A stretch of DNA of 64,000 nucleotides from the NCBI GenBank assembly GCA_052034585.1, contig JBPOIJ010000010.1, forward strand, positions 81,377 through 145,376, in the 5' to 3' direction. Numbering within the stretch: the stretch's first letter is position 1; every line of letters begins with the position of its first letter. A program made the translations under genes and the position numbers. Of this stretch, positions 59,604-64,000 are shown piece after piece. The notes below the pieces were generated by a model that saw only the letters and a program-made list of their open reading frames with translations, was not told where the DNA came from and made no database searches. The stretch comes from Xiheimicrobium sp052034585 (GTDB taxonomy: Bacteria > Myxococcota > Myxococcia > Myxococcales > Myxococcaceae).

Positions 59604-59647
59604 GATGACGCTACGCACCGACGCGCGGTTGTGATTCGGTGGCTCCG

Positions 59648-61540
59648 ATGTGGGGCCTCTTCATCACCGTGCTGGCGGCTGGCGGGCCGACGGTCGGCCT
59701 CGAGGCTGGGAGTCCGTGTGCTCCCCTGAAGATCCTCGAGCGAGAGCTCTCGCGCGCGCCCGTCGTCGTCGTCCGGAGTGATCCGAGTTGGGTGGTGCGG
59801 CTCTCGCCGGAAGGTGGAGCGCATCGGCTGACGGTGAGGTCCTCCGAGGGCCGGGTGATCATCGAACGCGTGCTCCCGACGAGCTCGTGCGACGAGGCCG
59901 GCGCGGCCGCAGGGTTGATCATCGACCGAGCCGCACGAGAGCTGTCGGTGCCCGAGACGAATGCAGGAGGCGGCCAGGCAGCGCCGGTCGTCGTCCCCGT
60001 TCTGGGAGGAGGTCGCGCAGTCGGACTCCGGAGCCTCGAAGACGCGGCTCGAAGCGCCTCGAACGGTGGGGGCGGGGCAGCCGTCGCGACGGGCGCGGAT
60101 CGAGCGCGTCTGCTCGGAGGCGGAGCGGCCGGCCGTGACGTCGCGTCGCAACCAGGCGAGACCAGCGGCGCAACCGGAGTCGGAATGAGGCCGACAGGAA
60201 GTGGAGTGACCTCCGGCGGTGCGTTGCTCGGTGCGGGCGGGAGGGCGCTCGGTGCGGGCGGCGGGGTGAGTGGCGCGGGGCCAGTCGACAGTCGCGCATC
60301 GGCCGCGAACTCGGGAGCGGCGGGAGGAGGCTCGGTCCCTCGCGAAGGCACCGGGAGAGTTGGCGCGTCGGCCGCGAACTCGGGAACGGCGGGAGGCTCG
60401 GTCCCTCGGGAAGGGCTCGGCACCGGGAGAGTTGGCGCGTCGGGCCCGAACTCGGGAACGGCGGGAGGCTCGGTCCCTCGTGAAGGGCTCGACACCGGGA
60501 GAGGAGTGGGCGCGTCGGGCCCGAACACGGGAACGGCGGGAGGAGGCTCGGTCCCTCGCGAAGGGCTCGGCACCGGGAGAGTCGGCGCGTCGGTCGGGAG
60601 CGGCGCGACTGGCGGAGGCACGAGCGGATCGGGAGGAGCGACCGACGCAGCGAGCAGCTCAGGTTCGATGTCGGCAGGAACGGCAACGAGCGGGAGTTCG
60701 ACGTCCGCGGGACGTGGCACGAGCACGAGCGGTTCAGCCTCGACGTCGGCAGGAACGGCAACGAGCGGGAGTTCGACGTCCGCGGGACGTGGCACGAGCA
60801 CGAGCGGTTCAGCCTCGACGTCGGCGGGCACTGGAGCGAGCCCGAGCGGTTCAGCCTCGACGTCGGCGGGCACTGGAGCGAGCCCCAGCGATTCAGCCTC
60901 GACGTCGGAAGGAACCGGAGCGTCTGCGACTCGCTCCGTCACCATCACGCCCAACGTCGTCACCACGAACGCGACCCCCACCGTTCCATCCACGCCCGGC
61001 ACTGCCTCCCCGCCCGTTCGCCTCGGCTGGGAACTCACCGGTGGAGGCGGCTTCGTCGCGCCCACTCCGCGCACCCTCAGCCTCCTGCTCGGGGCAGACG
61101 CCGCGCTCTTCGTCGGCACCCGGCTCCGCTTCGGGGTCCTCGGGGCCTTCTCGTTCGGCGGCTCGGTGCCCATCGTCGACGACTCCGGCCGGCAACGCGG
61201 TACCTTGAGCGCGCAGGCGGTCCACGTTCTCCCGCACGCGATGGCCTGCCTCGACCTCCCCTTCGTCGCCTGCGGTGGAGTTCGCGCCGGCGTCCGCCTC
61301 GCCATCGGCACCTCGTCCGGCGACTACATCTTCCAGACGCGCGTCGGCTTCTCGCCCGGCTTCTCCGCCGGCCCCGCGCTCCACCTCGCAGTCAGCTTCG
61401 GGGCCTTCACCGTTTCCCTGGACCCCACCCTCGCCTTCAACTCACCGACCGTCCTCGGCGTCGACGGGCTGCCCACCACCATCGCCACCCCCACCGCGGA
61501 GTTCCTCCTCCAACTGGGCGTCGGGGCCAGCGCGCGATGA
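59648..61540 (+). CDS. Outer-membrane protein with long repetitive Gly/Ser/Thr stalk
   Basis: 630 aa from the ATG at 59648; a GTG 9 bp upstream is possible. After a signal-like start (MWGLFITVLAAG) and a 100-residue alpha/beta region, residues 130-440 are low-complexity Gly/Ala/Ser/Thr, including SVPREGLGTGRVGAS units and STSAGTGASPS units (see repeats). Residues 455-630 form a beta-barrel-like part (LGWELTGGGGFVAPTPRTLSLLLG ... EFLLQLGVGASAR). Its stop overlaps the start of the sigma factor gene, so it is the first gene of that unit. Confidence 0.72.
   Translation: MWGLFITVLAAGGPTVGLEAGSPCAPLKILERELSRAPVVVVRSDPSWVVRLSPEGGAHRLTVRSSEGRVIIERVLPTSSCDEAGAAAGLIIDRAARELSVPETNAGGGQAAPVVVPVLGGGRAVGLRSLEDAARSASNGGGGAAVATGADRARLLGGGAAGRDVASQPGETSGATGVGMRPTGSGVTSGGALLGAGGRALGAGGGVSGAGPVDSRASAANSGAAGGGSVPREGTGRVGASAANSGTAGGSVPREGLGTGRVGASGPNSGTAGGSVPREGLDTGRGVGASGPNTGTAGGGSVPREGLGTGRVGASVGSGATGGGTSGSGGATDAASSSGSMSAGTATSGSSTSAGRGTSTSGSASTSAGTATSGSSTSAGRGTSTSGSASTSAGTGASPSGSASTSAGTGASPSDSASTSEGTGASATRSVTITPNVVTTNATPTVPSTPGTASPPVRLGWELTGGGGFVAPTPRTLSLLLGADAALFVGTRLRFGVLGAFSFGGSVPIVDDSGRQRGTLSAQAVHVLPHAMACLDLPFVACGGVRAGVRLAIGTSSGDYIFQTRVGFSPGFSAGPALHLAVSFGAFTVSLDPTLAFNSPTVLGVDGLPTTIATPTAEFLLQLGVGASAR
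60297..60904 (+). repeat. Two repeat blocks in the stalk coding region
   Basis: Block 1 (60297-60597): four or so 60-78-bp units encoding SVPREG-GTGRVGAS-NSG-type peptides. Block 2: two perfect 75-bp direct repeats at 60671-60745 and 60746-60820, then two 42-bp units at 60821-60862 and 60863-60904 that differ at two bases. The exact 75-bp identity points to recent duplication. Confidence 0.9.
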
Positions 61541-62169
61541 ACGAAAATGGCCCCCGAGGACATTCATCATCGGGTCCAGCCATGTTCGCCGCCGCAGCCC
61601 CGCAAACCCATGAAGTCGCTCCGGGTTTCGCCGAGGCCTCGGCGCTCGTCGATCGCTGCAAGCGAGGCGATGGCGGGGCTTTTCGCACCCTCTACGACGA
61701 GCACTTCGACTTCGCCTGGCGCACCGCCCGCCGACTGGGCCTGCCCGAAGAAGAGGCCGAAGACGCCGTGCAGGAAGCGTTTCACGTCGCCTGGCAGCAG
61801 CTGCACACCTTCACTTGGGGCCGCTTCACCACCTGGCTCTTCCGCATCGTCGCCAACGTCGTCTCGGCCAAGCTGCGGCGGAGGCGGGTACGCGAGGTGT
61901 TCGGCTCCGTCTGGGGCTCGACTGCCGCCACCGCCCACTCCATCGACGCCCGGGTCGAGGCCCGCGACACCCTCACCAAGATCGAGGCGATCCTCCGGCG
62001 GCTCTCCCGAGAGAAGCGCGAGGCCTTCGCCCTCTTCGAGATCGAGGGGCTCTCCCACGAGCAGATCGCCGAGCTCACCGGAGCGAAGGTCGAGACCGTC
62101 AGGACCCGGCTGTTCTACGCGCGGCGCGAGTTCGAGAAGCTCGCCCGTGAATCAGGAGTCGAACCATGA
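61537..62169 (+). CDS. ECF-type RNA polymerase sigma factor
   Basis: 210 aa from the ATG that overlaps the previous stop; an ATG 45 bp downstream is an alternative. Sigma region 2 is near 35-105 (AFRTLYDEHFDFAWRTARRLGL, AEDAVQEAFHVAWQQLHTF, FTTWLFRIVANVV) and region 4 near 148-200 (LSREKREAFALFEIEGLSHEQIAELTGAKVETVRTRLFYARREF). It should direct RNA polymerase to a small regulon. Its overlap with the FecR-TPR gene downstream suggests that protein as its regulator. Confidence 0.93.
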   Translation: MNENGPRGHSSSGPAMFAAAAPQTHEVAPGFAEASALVDRCKRGDGGAFRTLYDEHFDFAWRTARRLGLPEEEAEDAVQEAFHVAWQQLHTFTWGRFTTWLFRIVANVVSAKLRRRRVREVFGSVWGSTAATAHSIDARVEARDTLTKIEAILRRLSREKREAFALFEIEGLSHEQIAELTGAKVETVRTRLFYARREFEKLARESGVEP

Positions 62170-63056
62170 GTGCTCCCTCTCCAGGTTGGCGCGAGGCCTA
62201 CCGCGATGCGACCGAGGCCCCGCATCCGGCGGTGAAGGAGCGAGTGTGGCGCGGGCTCCAAGACGGGCCTCGCCCGCGCTCGACGCGACGAGTGGTGCTC
62301 GCGGTGGCCGCGCTCGGTGCCGTCGGTGCCGCGATCGCCTTGCTGATCCCGAGCGGCTCGGTCGCCCGTGCCGGTGACGGCTACGCCTACGTCGCGACCG
62401 GCGCGACGCTCCGAGAGGACGGCACTCGCCTCGCGCTCGAGCACGGCCGGCTCGCAGTGAGCGCGTGGAAGACGCCGGTGGTGGTGATGGTGAAGTCGAC
62501 CCGGGTGGAGGTGGAAGGCGCAGTCGCCATCGTCGAGGTCGCTGCCGAGCGGGTCAGCGTGCACGCGGTCGAAGGCGTGGTGACGGTGGACGGTCTGCGG
62601 CAGGTCGCCTCGGCCGAGAGCCGGACCGCGGCAGGCGCGCTCGACGACCTCCGGGCGCTCGAGCCTCCCGACGCCCCCGTGCTGCGCGCCGAAGCCGCCG
62701 CCGAGCGGGCGAGCCGCGAACGACGATGGGAAGAAGCGACCGAGGCCCTCGACGTGGTGGCGGCCTCGGGCTCCCTGCGCGCCGAAGCGGCCCTGCTCAA
62801 GCGCGGAGAGATCGAGCTGCGAGGCCTGCGGACCGCCGAACGCGCGCTGGCCACCTTCGACGCCGGCGACACCCGATTCCCGAAGGGAACCCTCGCGATG
62901 GAGCGTGCCCTCTCGGCGATCGAGGCCTGCGTCGCGCTCGAGCGGTGGGTCGAGGTGGTGGCGCGCTGCGACCGCTTCCTCGCGACCTTCCCCGAGAGCA
63001 ACCGGGCCGACGAGGTGCGCAGGGCCCGCGCGGCGGCCGCGAACAACGGTCCATGA
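62166..63056 (+). CDS. FecR-like / TPR membrane protein, putative anti-sigma partner
   Basis: 296 aa, ATG overlapping the sigma stop (ATGA). An N-terminal 40 residues fit a cytoplasmic anti-sigma region, then one TM (about 43-63: VVLAVAALGAVGAAIALLIP), then a FecR-like periplasmic beta domain (70-150: GYAYVATGATLREDG, VVVMVKSTRVEVEG), then three TPR-like helices (170-285). FecR domains often act in signal transfer from the outer membrane to an anti-sigma factor; here one chain may do both. Confidence 0.78.
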   Translation: MSAPSPGWREAYRDATEAPHPAVKERVWRGLQDGPRPRSTRRVVLAVAALGAVGAAIALLIPSGSVARAGDGYAYVATGATLREDGTRLALEHGRLAVSAWKTPVVVMVKSTRVEVEGAVAIVEVAAERVSVHAVEGVVTVDGLRQVASAESRTAAGALDDLRALEPPDAPVLRAEAAAERASRERRWEEATEALDVVAASGSLRAEAALLKRGEIELRGLRTAERALATFDAGDTRFPKGTLAMERALSAIEACVALERWVEVVARCDRFLATFPESNRADEVRRARAAAANNGP

Positions 63057-63111
63057 ACGTTTTTTCCCGCTCACGTCATTCATGGCGGGACACGAACTCC
63101 GGAGACCACAC

Positions 63112-64000
63112 ATGAGACTTCTTTCAACGATTGCAGGCTGTTGTTGCGCCCTCCTCGTCGGCTGTGGGGTGCAGAACGTTGGTTCGCGGTACGTGAAGTC
63201 GCAGAACGTGAGCGCCACGCAGGGCGCCACCATCGCGGTGAGCGCGAGCGAGAGCGCGGCCCTCAGTGGCACCTCGCTCGATGTTCCGGCGAACGCCCTC
63301 GGGCAAGACACCGTCATCACCCTCGAAGTGGGCCTCGACCCGCTCGCGTCGAGCGACGAGTCGGCAGGGCCGGTCGCCGTCTGGGGACCCGCGGGCACCA
63401 AGTTCGCCACCGCGGCTCGCATGACGCTGCCGCTCACCCTCAACGAGTCGACCGACGAGATCACCATCTTCGTGCGCGAGGCCGACGGCCGAGAGTTCGA
63501 GATCCCCGCGAACGATCTCACCATCGGCGCCGGCACGGTGAGCTTCGACGTCTCGGGCTTCACCGCCTTCCAGCCCGTCCGCCACCGCCGCTGCGCGACG
63601 AACGCCGACTGCGCGATGGGCCTCACCTGCTCGCTCGGCCGCTGCCGTCGCCCGGTGGCGTGCCCGGCCGACGCGCTCCGCTGCCCAGACGGCACCTACG
63701 TCTCGCGCACCGGCCCCAACTGCACCTTCCCCACGTGCCCCGGCATGAACGTCTGCCCGCAAGACGCGCTGATGTGCCCGGGTGGTGGCGTCGTCACTCG
63801 CACCGGCCCGATGTGCACCTTCCCGGCGTGCCCGACCGTCACCGATGGCGGCATGGCGTGCCCGGCCGACGTGCTCCGTTGCGCTGACGGCAGCTTCGTC
63901 TCCCGCACCGGCCCCAACTGCTCCTTCCCTCCCTGCGGGATGACGGCCTGCCCGCAAGACGCGCTCATGTGCCCAGGTGGCGGCTTCGTCACCCGCACCG
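63112..64000 (+). CDS. ZU5-domain lipoprotein with Cys-rich repeats (truncated by window end)
   Basis: ATG at 63112 with GGAG 8 bp upstream; 296 codons are visible and the frame is still open at the window end. A lipoprotein signal (MRLLSTIAGCCCALLVGC) leads to a ZU5-like domain (about 40-150: TSLDVPANALGQDTVITLEVG, VWGPAGTKFATAARMTLPL). From residue 165 on, units of about 28 residues repeat: CPADALRC-DGTYVSRTGPNC-F-C and CPQDALMCPGG-VTRTGP-C-F-C alternate four times. ZU5 domains mediate protein contacts or autoproteolysis in eukaryotes. The role here is unknown. Confidence 0.82.
   Translation, partial: MRLLSTIAGCCCALLVGCGVQNVGSRYVKSQNVSATQGATIAVSASESAALSGTSLDVPANALGQDTVITLEVGLDPLASSDESAGPVAVWGPAGTKFATAARMTLPLTLNESTDEITIFVREADGREFEIPANDLTIGAGTVSFDVSGFTAFQPVRHRRCATNADCAMGLTCSLGRCRRPVACPADALRCPDGTYVSRTGPNCTFPTCPGMNVCPQDALMCPGGGVVTRTGPMCTFPACPTVTDGGMACPADVLRCADGSFVSRTGPNCSFPPCGMTACPQDALMCPGGGFVTRT

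Noticed and set aside
56604..59618. A 1004-codon open frame on the minus strand opposite the hydrolase lipoprotein gene
   Set aside because: Composition is dominated by Arg, Glu, His, Val and Ala without domains; the opposite strand has a lipobox, HG loop and GxSxG-type elbow.
59611..61311. Minus-strand open frame with VPADVEAEPL-type repeats
   Set aside because: Antisense to the stalked outer-membrane protein. The plus-strand gene has start-stop overlap with the sigma factor gene and a barrel-like end, while the antisense frame has no signal, no ribosome-binding site and no neighbour linkage.
63057..63111. Inverted repeat TCCCGC / GCGGGA in front of the ZU5 gene as a terminator of the sigma unit
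   Set aside because: The stem is only 6 bp with a 14-nt loop, and the T-run is on the wrong side for the plus strand, so the support is too weak.

Overview
The window is GC-rich and densely packed with genes on both strands, and the codons end mostly in G or C. The gene content points to a myxobacterium or close relative (phylum Myxococcota). It has a DUF2378-family protein, several TIGR02996-type proteins, a DUF5916-type outer-membrane protein, a ZU5 protein with Cys-rich repeats, and many lipoproteins whose signal peptides are followed by Asp/Gly/Ala or Gly/Ser/Thr linkers. This assignment is an inference from families; no rRNA or other phylogenetic marker is present.

Layout. 1-3.7 kb: the end of a CusB/CzcB-type adaptor and a complete CzcA-type metal efflux pump. 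3.7-7.5 kb: small hypothetical proteins and a pair encoding an ERG4/ERG24-type sterol reductase followed by a short-chain dehydrogenase. 7.5-16.6 kb: a PBP4-type D-Ala-D-Ala peptidase with an extra C-terminal domain, an SRPBCC protein with a histone-H1-like tail, a V4R/DUF2378-like protein, a second SDR, a DUF5916 protein and a large lipoprotein. 16.6-19.9 kb: TIGR02996/leucine-rich proteins with a duplication scar between them. 19.9-24 kb: nuclease lipoprotein, 5-formyl-THF cyclo-ligase, YARHG protein, CapA-like lipoprotein and a HAD-ArsN2 fusion. 24-37.5 kb: mostly housekeeping genes (NUDIX, oligoribonuclease, YgfZ, VKOR-DsbA fusion, SUI1/YciH, M50-like and M23 peptidases, VanZ, O-methyltransferase) mixed with lipoproteins. 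37.6-44.6 kb: a lipoprotein cluster with two paralogous genes and an OmpA-family protein. 44.6-47.8 kb: a LysR regulator diverging from an FAD monooxygenase and a membrane protein. 47.9-59.6 kb: large secreted proteins (PQQ-like and Kelch-type propellers, an outer-membrane barrel, an alpha/beta hydrolase). 59.6-64 kb: an overlapping outer-membrane protein / ECF sigma / FecR-TPR unit and a ZU5 lipoprotein cut by the window end.

The dominant theme is the cell envelope and surface: roughly a third of the genes carry a signal peptide or lipobox, and several have repeat-built stalks or propellers. No phage, insertion sequence, CRISPR array, tRNA, rRNA or recognisable defence or secondary-metabolite cluster was seen. 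The least ordinary items are the sterol reductase-SDR pair, the SRPBCC-histone-tail fusion, the HAD-ArsN2 fusion, the sigma/FecR/outer-membrane unit and several local duplications.
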